A stretch of 64,000 bases of DNA. It comes from Arcicella sp043769985. GTDB taxonomy: Bacteria; Bacteroidota; Bacteroidia; Cytophagales; Spirosomataceae. A program made the translations under genes and the position numbers. This document shows positions 52,531 to 60,804 of this stretch, piece after piece; the first letter of the stretch is position 1, and each line of letters opens with the position of its first letter. Under the pieces are notes generated by a model. That model saw only the letters and a list, made by a program, of their open reading frames with translations. It was not told where the DNA came from and searched no databases. The DNA lies in assembly GCA_043769985.1 (NCBI GenBank), contig JAYVIV010000136.1:8164-72163 (forward strand), written 5' to 3'.

Positions 52531-53012
52531 TGAAAAACGAAATACCTAACTGCCATCCATTTGATAAAAAATGTGAAGAATTCTGCGACCATAGAACAAA
52601 AATAGTTTTGAGGGACAAAAAGGGTAAAAGTCAATTTTTGGTTAATAACCCTAATCGTTTTAAGGTTTGTTGCCTACTAATTGATGGATGTTTAATTGAA
52701 AGTCAAGAAGAAGAAAAAACGGATTTTTTACTACTGAAATGCCCTAAAAAAGAAGAAGATGAGTCTTCAATTGCTTTTTTCGTAGAATTAAAAGGTTCAA
52801 ATTTGATAAAAGCCGTGCGACAAATCAATAATTCCTTGAATATCCTTTTACCAAAATTGGAAGAATATTCAATTATCAATGGAAGAATTGTTACTACGAG
52901 AGTTGATAAAATTGACCTTGGACATACAGAGTATAAGGCTTTGATGAAAAGATTAAAAAACCTAAAAGGAACACTCGAACAAAAGAGTATTCAGATGGAG
53001 GAAAATATTTAA
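52530..53012 (+). CDS. Partner of the AAA ATPase, PD-(D/E)XK-like small protein
   Basis: Protein of 160 residues. The N-terminus is Cys/His-rich (CHPFDKKCEEFCDHRTK), which may bind zinc. KTDFLLLKCPKKEEDESSIA followed by FFVELKGSNLIKAVRQINNS gives a D...ExK arrangement followed by a Gln helix typical of the nuclease fold. VTTRVDKIDLGHTEYKALMK forms a later segment. It is coupled to the ATPase by a 1-base overlap and converges by 4 bp with the nuclease-like gene on the other strand. The nuclease assignment is inference from motif pattern only. Confidence 0.6.
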   Translation: MKNEIPNCHPFDKKCEEFCDHRTKIVLRDKKGKSQFLVNNPNRFKVCCLLIDGCLIESQEEEKTDFLLLKCPKKEEDESSIAFFVELKGSNLIKAVRQINNSLNILLPKLEEYSIINGRIVTTRVDKIDLGHTEYKALMKRLKNLKGTLEQKSIQMEENI

Positions 53013-53617
53013 TCACGAAACGTAGTAACAACTCTCTGCAAAACCCCAAGTAATTGCGGTAAATTATTGAGATAATATCGGTCAATATCAATGTAAATAA
53101 TGTCGTTTTCGAGATAAAGGAAAATCCATTCGTAACCATTGGTACAAGCTCCGTAAATATTGGTGTATGGAAGATTATATTTTTGGTTAAAATGCCTTGC
53201 TCCTATCATCTGAGCGGCATTTTGGGCTAAGGTTTTAGAGTTGTCAATATCACCTTTTTTAGCCTCACAAACATCAATTAATGGGGCTGTTAATTCAACA
53301 GAACCAGGGGCTTTGGCGAAAATAAAATCACATTCGCCGTTTAGACCTTTGGATTTTTCGCCATCAAGATTTTCACCCGAAAACAGTTCGATAAAATCTT
53401 TATTTAGGTTACGAATTTCTCTGAGAATCGGTAAAATAATAGCTTCTGAAACGGCTTTTTCGGTAGTCAAAGGCATTCCTTTTGATAATTCGAGCAGGGA
53501 AACTAATAAATCAGAAGGCTCAACAGGGGTAGTAGGCGTAACAAATAAGCGTTTGGTCGTTTGATGAATACCAAAACTTTCTTTAATATCTGAAAATCGA
53601 AAATTTTTATACGACAT
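53009..53617 (-). CDS. Hypothetical PD-(D/E)XK-like protein
   Basis: Protein of 202 residues from the ATG at 53615-53617. NGECDFIFAKAPGSVELTAP and LIDVCEAKKGDIDNSKTLAQ give D...ExK, followed by NAAQMIGARHFNQKYNLPYT, a conserved helix with a Gln. IYGACTNGYEWIFLYLENDI and IIYIDIDRYYLNNLPQLLGV resemble the C-terminal part of a family of small restriction-like nucleases or type I-associated proteins. It converges with the ATPase-coupled gene; relation to it is unclear. Confidence 0.6.
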   Translation of the reverse strand: MSYKNFRFSDIKESFGIHQTTKRLFVTPTTPVEPSDLLVSLLELSKGMPLTTEKAVSEAIILPILREIRNLNKDFIELFSGENLDGEKSKGLNGECDFIFAKAPGSVELTAPLIDVCEAKKGDIDNSKTLAQNAAQMIGARHFNQKYNLPYTNIYGACTNGYEWIFLYLENDIIYIDIDRYYLNNLPQLLGVLQRVVTTFRD

Positions 53618-53708
53618 TGGATGTTTGTTTATTTTGTTACACAAATTTAAGGCTTATGTTCTTACAAAAAACAAAAACTTTCAAAGCCAAACCAAGAACT
53701 TTAAATAC

Positions 53709-54440
53709 ATGATACTAAGAACAGAAAATTTAGTTAAAAAATACGGACAACGTATTGTCAATGACAACGTTAGCTATCAAGTGGCACAAGGCGAAATTGT
53801 GGGGCTTTTGGGACCGAATGGTGCTGGTAAAACCACGTCTTTCTACATGGCTACGGGCTTGGTGAAACCCAATTCTGGCAAGGTTTATTTGGATGATTTG
53901 GACGTTACGGACCTGCCAATGTATAAGCGTGCAAGGCTCGGAATCGGCTATTTGGCTCAGGAGGCATCGGTGTTTAGGTCTTTATCCGTAGAAGAAAATA
54001 TTTTGGCGGTTTTGGAAATGACCAAACTCTCGAAGAAAGAGCAAAAGGAAAAAACCGAATCACTTTTAGAGGAATTTTCGTTGACGCACGTCCGTAAGAA
54101 TTTGGGACAAGTTTTGTCGGGAGGAGAACGCCGCAGAACTGAAATTGCCCGTGCTTTGGCAGTTGACCCAAAGTTTATTTTATTGGATGAACCCTTTGCG
54201 GGTGTTGACCCAATTGCAGTTGAGGAAATTCAAGGCATCGTAGCAAAACTCAAATACCGCAACATCGGAATCTTGATTACCGACCACAATGTTGATGAAA
54301 CCCTTTCCATCACCGACCGTGCCTATTTACTCTTTGAAGGCAAAATTCTAAAAGCAGGAACACCCCAAGAACTCGCTGACGATGAGCAAGTTAGACGTTT
54401 GTATTTGGGTAAACATTTTGAGTTGAAGAGGAAGATATAG
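53709..54440 (+). CDS. lptB: Lipopolysaccharide export ABC transporter ATP-binding protein LptB
   Basis: Protein of 243 residues. Walker A GLLGPNGAGKTTSFYMATGL, Q-loop and the LptB hallmark IGYLAQEASVFRSLSVEENI, signature LSGGERRRTEIARALA, Walker B FILLDEPFAGVDPIAVEEIQ and ITDHNVDETLSI. LptB supplies ATP energy to pull LPS from the inner membrane with LptFG. The ATG at 53709 is chosen because the protein normally starts at ILRTENLVKKYG. It is monocistronic here. Confidence 0.95.
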   Translation: MILRTENLVKKYGQRIVNDNVSYQVAQGEIVGLLGPNGAGKTTSFYMATGLVKPNSGKVYLDDLDVTDLPMYKRARLGIGYLAQEASVFRSLSVEENILAVLEMTKLSKKEQKEKTESLLEEFSLTHVRKNLGQVLSGGERRRTEIARALAVDPKFILLDEPFAGVDPIAVEEIQGIVAKLKYRNIGILITDHNVDETLSITDRAYLLFEGKILKAGTPQELADDEQVRRLYLGKHFELKRKI

Positions 54441-54475
54441 GAAGAATTTATTATATTTGATTAAAAATTAGAAAC

Positions 54476-54709
54476 ATGACAAGAATCGTTTTAGATATTC
54501 CAAACAATAATGATGTGGAATTTTTACTTCCATTACTTCGCAGACTTGGGATAATAATCTCTAATGAATACCACGAATTAAGCGAATCAGAGGCTATTTA
54601 TCATAAAAAAGTTATTGAAAAAGGTGGTAGAAATATAGAGAATTTTGAAAATTTTATGCAAGATTTTGAGTTAAGTCGTCAGGACAGACCTATGCCATTT
54701 AGAGACTGA
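54476..54709 (+). CDS. Putative antitoxin of a PIN-domain module
   Basis: Protein of 77 residues: MTRIVLDIPNNNDVEFLLPL at the start and NIENFENFMQDFELSRQDRP toward the end. It precedes the PIN toxin gene by 5 bp. The N-terminal strand (RIVLDIPNNNDVEFLLPLLR) is like the short antitoxins often found before RelE or PIN toxins in Bacteroidota. Confidence 0.8.
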   Translation: MTRIVLDIPNNNDVEFLLPLLRRLGIIISNEYHELSESEAIYHKKVIEKGGRNIENFENFMQDFELSRQDRPMPFRD

Positions 54710-54714
54710 TAAAC

Positions 54715-55086
54715 ATGAAAATTTTTGACAGTAACCTAATCATTTATTCTTCTCAGGCAGAGTTTCAATTCTTAAAACCAATCATTAATCAGCCTAACAG
54801 TTTCGTATCTGAAATCACAAAATTAGAGGTTTTGGGGTATCATCAGATCAATTTGATTGACAAAAACTATTTTGAAAGTCAATTTGCTGTGTTGAAGATA
54901 ATTCCGATTGATAAAAGTGTGATTGATACCGCTATTGATTTACGTCAAAAAAAGAAAATGTCAGTTGGAGACAGCATCATAGCTTCTACTGCTTTGCTTT
55001 ATGATTATGAACTTTACACAAGGAATACTGGAGATTTTAGCTGGATTAAGGGTTTGAGAATTGTTAATCCATTTACTGATTTGTGA
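54715..55086 (+). CDS. PIN-domain toxin, VapC-like
   Basis: Protein of 123 residues: MKIFDSNLIIYSSQAEFQFL begins with the first acidic residue, FVSEITKLEVLGYHQINLID carries the Glu, and SVGDSIIASTALLYDYELYT with NTGDFSWIKG gives the remaining acidic site. PIN toxins cut RNA, often initiator tRNA. The active-site residues are all present, so the module looks intact. Confidence 0.88.
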   Translation: MKIFDSNLIIYSSQAEFQFLKPIINQPNSFVSEITKLEVLGYHQINLIDKNYFESQFAVLKIIPIDKSVIDTAIDLRQKKKMSVGDSIIASTALLYDYELYTRNTGDFSWIKGLRIVNPFTDL

Positions 55087-55158
55087 ATTGAGTAAACTAA
55101 TCATCCACACACCAATTTAAAGAATACCTTGAATAAAGATAAAGTAACCCATAGTATT

Positions 55159-55530
55159 ATGAAAACAGATGTAGAAATTTTAGATAAATTTGGTCAGATA
55201 GTCACAAGGGATGTTCATGATGAATTATTTTATTTTATTTCAAGTGATTTAGGCGTTTTAGCTCAATCAGAAGGTGTCATGAACCTTTTTGCGAATATGT
55301 CTCAAATTCAAAAAAAAGAGTTAGAGAGTTACATTGATGGATTACTGACAGACTCTATATTTCAATTTCTGAAAATATTTGATGAAAATAGTCAATTCAA
55401 ATTAATATTTGAAGATGAAGACGGTAGAGTTAAAGATTTGAATAAGATTAGTGATATGCTTAAAGCTGAACCACTTATAGAAAATGGATGGATTCAAAGA
55501 TTCAGTAAGTATAAAAGAGTGAATAAATAA
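55159..55530 (+). CDS. Hypothetical acidic protein, 123 residues
   Basis: Not recognised. The protein is acidic and helical: MKTDVEILDKFGQIVTRDVH, then MSQIQKKELESYIDGLLTDS and LIENGWIQRFSKYKRVNK at the end. The ATG at 55159 is preferred to a TTG at 55129. It lies between a PIN-toxin module and a broken gene, in an accessory region. The size and charge resemble immunity proteins, without further support. Confidence 0.5.
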   Translation: MKTDVEILDKFGQIVTRDVHDELFYFISSDLGVLAQSEGVMNLFANMSQIQKKELESYIDGLLTDSIFQFLKIFDENSQFKLIFEDEDGRVKDLNKISDMLKAEPLIENGWIQRFSKYKRVNK

Positions 55531-55576
55531 TTTTACCTATCCGCACGTTATTTCCCAACAAATCAGACAAATAACC

Positions 55577-55813
55577 ATGCAACAATTCCCATTATTCTCA
55601 ACGGTTATTTTAACCAAATATTTCCCTCTATATCAGTTCACGAAGGGAGATGTCGCTACGGTTGTTGAATTCATCGAACCAAGCGAATATATTTTATAAG
55701 TATTTGATAACCAATGTGATACACTTGATGTAATTCCCGTTTTAGCCTCAGATATTACTTTACCAAAACCTCATGCAGTAGTCAATTATCGTGATTATGC
55801 GAGTGTTGCGTAA
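55577..55813 (+). pseudogene. DUF4926-like gene with an internal stop
   Basis: A frame from ATG at 55577 reads MQQFPLFSTVILTKYFPLYQ, FTKGDVATVVEFIEPSEYIL, hits TAA at 55697-55699 (codon 41), then continues VFDNQCDTLDVIPVLASDIT to a stop at 55811. The order VILTKYFPLYQFTKGDVATVVE followed by an acidic beta strand resembles DUF4926. A single change (for instance GAA to TAA) would restore about 78 residues. Confidence 0.65.
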
Positions 55814-55821
55814 TCGTCCCC

Positions 55822-56511
55822 TTACCCCCGCATAACCTCCTGTAAAATCCCCAACGACTTCACTTCTGTAAGCGTATCCACGTGCAAACAATAAAACAAA
55901 ATGATTGAATCTAATAACTGATTTCTGGAAAAACGGTCAATTTTGGGGGCTTTGTCGTATTGCGTATTCATCAACACATCCAATTGATTTTCAAGAACTT
56001 GTGTTAAAGTTGGCAAGTTATGAAGACTCAATTCATGTGAAATTTCGTGGGCATTTTCGGGTGAAAAACCTAAATAGGTTCCAAATTCTAAGAGAAATTG
56101 TAAGTGGAAATTTTCGTAGTTTTCAGTAACGCCATCGAGCCAAAGAATAGAATTATTGAGGAAGTGAAAAAGGGGCGTATTTCCATTTTCTTCTTGTAAT
56201 GATTTACTTAAAATTTCAGTAATGAATAAAGCAATCGAAGACTTCTGAATGTTGAAAGGAATGGTTTGAAAAGGAGCATTACATTTCATCTCCGAAATCC
56301 GATGAATGTTCTTTCCGTCTTTATGATAAATCACTAAATCTAATAACGTAAGTGGCTGAAAAAGAGCGATTTTGTTCTTTGATTTGGCACTTCTGACACC
56401 GTTTTCGATATATGTCTGAATCCCAAACTCTTCGGTATAAATCTTCACAATCACCGAGGTTTCTCGATAACGAATATAATTAATAACTATGCCACGAGTT
56501 TTGAATAACAT
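55822..56511 (-). CDS. recO: DNA repair protein RecO
   Basis: Protein of 229 residues. The OB-fold N-terminus MLFKTRGIVINYIRYRETSV with VKIYTEEFGIQTYIENGVRS is the RecO signature; LLEFGTYLGFSPENAHEI lies in the C-terminal helical part. The family zinc Cys motif is absent, as in many Bacteroidota RecO proteins. RecO loads RecA with RecR at single-stranded gaps. It is located with recJ and mutL in the same 20-kb stretch but is not in an operon with them. Confidence 0.93.
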   Translation of the reverse strand: MLFKTRGIVINYIRYRETSVIVKIYTEEFGIQTYIENGVRSAKSKNKIALFQPLTLLDLVIYHKDGKNIHRISEMKCNAPFQTIPFNIQKSSIALFITEILSKSLQEENGNTPLFHFLNNSILWLDGVTENYENFHLQFLLEFGTYLGFSPENAHEISHELSLHNLPTLTQVLENQLDVLMNTQYDKAPKIDRFSRNQLLDSIILFYCLHVDTLTEVKSLGILQEVMRG

Positions 56512-56517
56512 TTTATT

Positions 56518-56636
56518 TCGATGTTGGATGTTCGTTTTCCGATGTTTGGTTTTCGAGTATAATTAACATCAAACGTCAAAAAAACTATCTTCAATTTTTG
56601 CAGTTTATTTTCCGAGTAACGAACATCTAACATCGA
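56518..56636. repeat. Inverted repeat in spacer upstream of recO
   Basis: TCGATGTTGGATGTTCGTT at the left pairs with AACGAACATCTAACATCGA at the right, with an AT-rich interior. No gene is seen. Confidence 0.75.
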
Positions 56637-56661
56637 AAACCGAACCGAAGCGTCGGACGCA

Positions 56662-57465
56662 TCAAATTTCTCTCTTCCAAGTCCATTTTTCTACTGGAAT
56701 ATTTTGTTCGATTTTGTCTCTTAAAATCTCCATAATCTCTTCCACAGGCATTTCTGGGTCGAAGCGGATTGGTTCTTTGAAATTTACCGTTAATGTGGTA
56801 TTCGCCTTTTTGAAGCGTAATCCTTTCTTATCAAACGCCCGCCTAAAACCATTTATTACTACGGGTACAACTATTGGATTATGGGTTTTTATTAAATGTG
56901 CCGTTCCTTTACGTAGTGGTGCATAAGGCGTTGTTGTGCCTTGCGGGAAACTTACCACCCAACCATAAGAAAGTCCTTTTCCCACTTTGTCATCCGCCGA
57001 AGAATCAACTGCCCTTTTCACATCTTTACCCTCCGCACGCCATGAACGATTCACTAAAATTGCTCCTGCCTGAGAAAAAATCCTTGGAATCAATCCTCCT
57101 TCTTTCATTGTTTCGGAAGCTGCCACATAAAAAACCCTCGAACGTGGAGCCAACAAATAAATTGGAAAATTAACTGAATTCCTAAATCCCCATTTGATAC
57201 TGAAAAAGATGTGATATAGGGCAATCACATCCATAAAATAAGTCTGATGATTAGATAAAAACAACACTCCCGTGCGTGGAAGTCCTTCCAAATGCTCTGT
57301 TCCGCTGATTTGCGTTTTGTTAACGCCTCGCAATCGGGTATAAGTCAACACTCCCAAAATCATCACAATAGCTCTCTTCAAAAGCATCGAATTGCCGAAG
57401 GGATCCCGTTCAAAGATTCCAAAGACATCAGCCATGGAGAGCAATTTTTTTAATACTGAATTCAT
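56662..57465 (-). CDS. 1-acyl-sn-glycerol-3-phosphate acyltransferase (PlsC family)
   Basis: Protein of 267 residues. GVLFLSNHQTYFMDVIALYH contains the catalytic NHxxxxD, SYGWVVSFPQGTTTPYAPLR is the FPxGT-type substrate motif, and IVVPVVINGFRRAF is the later conserved block. There is a hydrophobic segment near the N-terminus. The family acylates lysophosphatidic acid or related lipids in the inner membrane. Without functional data it may be a paralogue such as an ornithine-lipid acyltransferase. Confidence 0.9.
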   Translation of the reverse strand: MNSVLKKLLSMADVFGIFERDPFGNSMLLKRAIVMILGVLTYTRLRGVNKTQISGTEHLEGLPRTGVLFLSNHQTYFMDVIALYHIFFSIKWGFRNSVNFPIYLLAPRSRVFYVAASETMKEGGLIPRIFSQAGAILVNRSWRAEGKDVKRAVDSSADDKVGKGLSYGWVVSFPQGTTTPYAPLRKGTAHLIKTHNPIVVPVVINGFRRAFDKKGLRFKKANTTLTVNFKEPIRFDPEMPVEEIMEILRDKIEQNIPVEKWTWKREI

Positions 57466-57570
57466 GTTTTACGCAATGAGTGAATGATATAATGAGCGAA
57501 TGATTGAATATTTTCAGAAGTAAAGTTCCCTGCACTTCAATTTTCAGTTCAATCGTTTCTCAAAAATACT

Positions 57571-57633
57571 CACTCATTCTATCATTCTATCATTCTATCA
57601 TTGTTTTTTCTATCATTCTATCATTGTTTTTTC
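57571..57633. repeat. Short tandem repeat, CTATCATT type
   Basis: The unit CTATCATT(C) occurs about seven times in two blocks, each followed by a T6 run (57605-57610 and 57628-57632). This is in the 208-bp spacer between the acyltransferase and amidase genes; no gene is seen there. Confidence 0.8.
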
Positions 57634-57673
57634 GTAATTTCATTCATTTCTTTCATTACAAAACCGTCTAAAA

Positions 57674-58324
57674 ATGAAAAAAAATACGCTTTTAATCTTA
57701 TTTTCTTGCCTGATTTTTAAAGGATTAGCTCAAAAAATCATTGACCGACCCATCATTTATGACTCTACTCGAAAAGCACTTTCCATTCAATATCTTAAAG
57801 AAAGACACGGCTTAGAACAATCTGAGCCTACACTTACACCAAAAATGATTGTTTCTCATTGGACGGCAATTCCCACGCTCGAAGGTTCATTCAATGCTTT
57901 TAATTCCGTGATGTTGCCTTCGTATCGGAAGGAATTAAAGGGAGTAAGTCCACTTAATGTTTCGGTTCATTTTTTGGTTGATAGAGACGGAACGATATAC
58001 CGATTGATGCCCGAAAATCTTATGGCTCGTCACGTCATTGGACTCAATTGGTGTGCTTTGGGTATTGAAAACGTAGGAGATGGCAATAAATTTCCCTTAA
58101 CCAAAGCCCAATTGAAAGCGAATATTTGGCTCGTGAAATATCTGAAAAAGAAATATACTAACATTGAATATTTGATTGGACATCATGAATATACTTCATT
58201 TCAAAATACACTACTGTGGAAAGAATCTAACCCAAATTACAGAACCGAAAAAGACGACCCTGGCATAGATTTTATGAATAAATTGAGAAAAGGAGTTAAG
58301 AAATTAAACTTGCAGGGTATTTAG
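57674..58324 (+). CDS. N-acetylmuramoyl-L-alanine amidase (Amidase_2 family)
   Basis: Secreted protein of 216 residues with a signal peptide (about 1-19, ending GLAQ). MIVSHWTAIPTLEGSFNAFN contains the first zinc His, SVHFLVDRDGTIYRLMPENL and ARHVIGLNWCALGIENVGDG the catalytic region, and TNIEYLIGHHEYTSFQ the later His. It cleaves the amide bond between MurNAc and the stem peptide of peptidoglycan. The length and motifs are complete. Confidence 0.9.
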   Translation: MKKNTLLILFSCLIFKGLAQKIIDRPIIYDSTRKALSIQYLKERHGLEQSEPTLTPKMIVSHWTAIPTLEGSFNAFNSVMLPSYRKELKGVSPLNVSVHFLVDRDGTIYRLMPENLMARHVIGLNWCALGIENVGDGNKFPLTKAQLKANIWLVKYLKKKYTNIEYLIGHHEYTSFQNTLLWKESNPNYRTEKDDPGIDFMNKLRKGVKKLNLQGI

Positions 58325-58325
58325 G

Positions 58326-58440
58326 GGTTTAAGGATTATAGGGTTTAGGAATCATCCTTATATTTTTCCTGTACTCCAAAAACAATTAATCAATCCCCTT
58401 TTCCTAAAACACATAATCCCTAAACCCCAAAACACCCAAA
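58326..58440. repeat. Palindromic spacer with GGGTTTAGG words
   Basis: GGGGTTTAAGGATTATAGGG at the left partly pairs with CATAATCCCTAAACCCC at the right. No gene is seen between the amidase and epimerase genes. Confidence 0.55.
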
Positions 58441-58444
58441 AAAT

Positions 58445-59380
58445 ATGAACGTATTAATCACAGGAGGCTCAGGTTTAGTTGGAACTCGCCTAACAGAAAT
58501 ATTAGTAGAAAGAGGTTTTACGGTATCGCATCTTACTCGAAAAGTGGAAGTGGCAGGTGGGGACACCAGCCACAGCGTAGGAGGGAAGCCCATAAAAACT
58601 TATCTCTGGGATATTAAAAAAGGAATTATTGACGAAAAAGCCCTCCTCCAAGCCGACTATTTGGTTCATTTGGCAGGGGCAGGAATTGCCGATGAGAACT
58701 GGTCGGAAGAAAGAAAAAAGGAAATTATTGAGAGTCGAACAAAGTCTATAGATTTAATTGTCAGCAAGTTAAAGACAATACAACACAAAATCATCTCTTT
58801 TGCATCAGCTTCTGGGATTGGTTACTACGGAGCCGATACTGGCAATGAACACATTTCTGAGCAACATAAACCAGGCAATGATTTTGTGGCTGATTGTTGT
58901 ATTCAATGGGAAGCGGCGGCTGATAAAATTGAGGCTTTGGGCATTAGGACCGTTAAATTACGTACTGGCATCGTTTTGAGTGAAAAAGGTGGAGCTTTAC
59001 CACGACTTACGCAACCTGTGCGTTGGGGTGTGGGTGCCGCTTTGGGAACGGGCAAACAATGGCAATCATGGATTCATTTAGATGATTTATGTGAACTATT
59101 CATTAAATCGCTGACTGACCAACAAATGACGGGAGCCTATAATGCTGTTGCTCCGAATCCAGTAACAAATCATGAGTTAACCAGAATATCAGCCCAAGTG
59201 TTGAAACGCCCATTTTGGATGCCTAATGTGCCTGAATTTGCTTTAAAGTTAGTTTTTGGAGAAATGGCAAGTATCGTTTTAGGAGGGAATTATGTGTTAA
59301 ATCAACGGATAAAATTAGAGACTGATTTTGATTATAAGTTTGTGGAGGTAAGGGCGGCTTTGACGGATTTATTGAGATGA
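58445..59380 (+). CDS. TIGR01777 family epimerase (SDR39U1-like)
   Basis: NAD(P)-binding atypical SDR of 311 residues. MNVLITGGSGLVGTRLTEIL is the dinucleotide site, YLVHLAGAGIADENWSEERK the conserved block, and ISFASASGIGYYGADTGNEH the active-site region; the C-terminal DUF1731 part (TRISAQVLKRPFWMPNVPEF, NYVLNQRI) is present. A short insertion, VAGGDTSHSVGGKPI, about residues 37-52, is encoded by a hairpin. The reaction is unknown; relatives have been linked to cell division or iron-sulfur related processes. Confidence 0.9.
   Translation: MNVLITGGSGLVGTRLTEILVERGFTVSHLTRKVEVAGGDTSHSVGGKPIKTYLWDIKKGIIDEKALLQADYLVHLAGAGIADENWSEERKKEIIESRTKSIDLIVSKLKTIQHKIISFASASGIGYYGADTGNEHISEQHKPGNDFVADCCIQWEAAADKIEALGIRTVKLRTGIVLSEKGGALPRLTQPVRWGVGAALGTGKQWQSWIHLDDLCELFIKSLTDQQMTGAYNAVAPNPVTNHELTRISAQVLKRPFWMPNVPEFALKLVFGEMASIVLGGNYVLNQRIKLETDFDYKFVEVRAALTDLLR
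58550..58573. repeat. Intragenic hairpin in the epimerase gene
   Basis: GTGGCAGGTG pairs with CACCAGCCAC with one mismatch around GGGA. It is translated as VAGGDTSHS, and shares GGTGGGGACAC with the elements at 2454 and 21589. Confidence 0.6.
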
Positions 59381-59710
59381 CTATAAATCCAAAGCCTTTA
59401 TTCTTTTTAATATTTCCTTATCTTTCAATGTTGAATGCTCACTTTTATCATAAATTGCTAACAAATATGCAACTTCATCAATAATTTTAACGCAAGTTAT
59501 TACCCTTGCTCCTCCACTTTTCCCTTTATTTTTTGATTCAATACTCATTCGTACTTTATAACAATCTTTACCCAAAGATTCTCCTTGAATTGGATTTTCT
59601 TGTAAGTCCAAAAGAAAGTTTATATAGTCCATTTTCATTGAAACGTACTTTTTATTAAGTCGTTTCAATTCTTTTTCAAATTCGGGAGTCGAAATTATCT
59701 CAAAGTTCAT
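59381..59710 (-). CDS. RelE/ParE-like toxin, family X (copy 3)
   Basis: Protein of 109 residues: NFEIISTPEFEKELKRLNKK, YINFLLDLQENPIQGESLGK, DCYKVRMSIESKNKGKSGGA, RVITCVKIIDEVAYLLAIYD. It is a close relative of the toxin at 25382 and of the broken toxin at 37296. Its antitoxin gene overlaps by 11 bp upstream. The gene ends one base from the epimerase stop (convergent). Confidence 0.85.
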   Translation of the reverse strand: MNFEIISTPEFEKELKRLNKKYVSMKMDYINFLLDLQENPIQGESLGKDCYKVRMSIESKNKGKSGGARVITCVKIIDEVAYLLAIYDKSEHSTLKDKEILKRIKALDL

Positions 59711-59912
59711 TAATCAAGTCAAAGGCATTTTTAAGTTTTAATTCTCCTTTTCTATATTTTTTAACGTCTTCTACACTCTTTTCTAATCCTGCCAAAAACG
59801 TTTTTTTCGTTGGTATTTCCTGTTCTAAAAAATCAACTTTTAACCTTTTTGCTAAATCAATAAAAAGACGATAATCAGTCATATTATTTGGTTGTATAGT
59901 GAGTGTTTTCAT
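59700..59912 (-). CDS. Putative antitoxin, family X (copy 3)
   Basis: Protein of 70 residues: MKTLTIQPNNMTDYRLFIDL, AKRLKVDFLEQEIPTKKTFL, then YRKGELKLKNAFDLINEL. The ending matches the antitoxin at 25162, although the N-terminus differs; this is common in antitoxins, where the C-terminus meets the toxin. Confidence 0.8.
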   Translation of the reverse strand: MKTLTIQPNNMTDYRLFIDLAKRLKVDFLEQEIPTKKTFLAGLEKSVEDVKKYRKGELKLKNAFDLINEL

Positions 59913-60009
59913 TGCCTTATTTTGAATATTTTAAATACTCTTCTCGCAAAAATCGGTGTTTGAGTATATTTTATTTATTTTTACAAATTAACTAAACAAA
60001 TCTGAGATT

Positions 60010-60591
60010 TTGAAAAATATTTTAATCTACTGCGGTTCATCGGCAGGTCATAACGAAGTTTATAAAAATACTGCTACGGAAATTGGCAAAACACTTGCTA
60101 ATCAAGGACTTACCTTGGTTTATGGTGGAGGAAGTGTGGGCTTGATGGGAACGGTTGCCGATGCAATTTTGGCAAATGGTGGAGAAGCCATCGGGGTAAT
60201 TCCATCATTTATGGAGCCTTGGGAAGTGCAACACAAAGGACTTACCGAATGTATCGTAACAGAATCCATGCACGCTCGTAAGCAATTAATGGCCGTAAAA
60301 TCTGATGCAGTAATTGCCCTGCCAGGTGGTTGGGGAACGTTGGATGAACTTTTTGAAATCCTGACTTGGCGACAATTAGGACTCCATAAAATGCCGATTG
60401 GAATTCTGAATACCAACGGTTTTTACGATGATTTACTGATTATGCTTAAAAAAATGGTGTCCGAAGGTTTCGTGAAAGAAGCAAATCTTGAAATGTTAAT
60501 TGTGGACGATAATATTGAATCTCTATTGGAAAAACTGCGTAATGATGTCTCTGAGGGGGAATTAGTGGGGAAGTGGATTGGGAGAGCGTAA
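60010..60591 (+). CDS. LOG family protein (TIGR00730 Rossmann-fold nucleotide hydrolase)
   Basis: Protein of 193 residues starting on TTG at 60010, chosen because the family begins at KNILIYCGSS. TLVYGGGSVGLMGTVADAIL and ALPGGWGTLDELFEILTWRQ contain the PGGxGTxxE active site. Family members release the base from nucleoside 5'-monophosphates; plant homologues make cytokinins. The bacterial role is unclear. A family A palindrome starts 6 bp after the stop. Confidence 0.9.
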   Translation: MKNILIYCGSSAGHNEVYKNTATEIGKTLANQGLTLVYGGGSVGLMGTVADAILANGGEAIGVIPSFMEPWEVQHKGLTECIVTESMHARKQLMAVKSDAVIALPGGWGTLDELFEILTWRQLGLHKMPIGILNTNGFYDDLLIMLKKMVSEGFVKEANLEMLIVDDNIESLLEKLRNDVSEGELVGKWIGRA

Positions 60592-60596
60592 ATCTT

Positions 60597-60726
60597 TTGT
60601 CTGGGCAACCCCGTCTGAATTTGGATTCATTGGATTAGGGGATTTCTTGGATTTTATGTCATAAGTTTTAATCCAAAAAATCCATAAATCTGACGAATCC
60701 AAATTCAGACGGGGTTGCCCAGACAA
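60597..60726. repeat. Long inverted repeat, family A copy 5 (extended ends)
   Basis: TTGTCTGGGCAACCCCGTCT at the left and AGACGGGGTTGCCCAGACAA at the right form perfect outer arms of about 20 bp continuing inward as TGAATTTGGATTC. It is the most complete copy; the outer module also exists inside the helicase gene. Confidence 0.93.
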
Positions 60727-60804
60727 GAGAATATTAGCCCTTTTTCCACAACAATTTTAACCGCCATTTTACGTTTATTACAAAAAATAGCTATCATTTT
60801 CTCT

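Noticed and set aside
57571..57633. Possible CRISPR or iteron array
   Set aside because: The unit is 8-9 bp, perfectly tandem without spacers; it is a simple microsatellite-like repeat.
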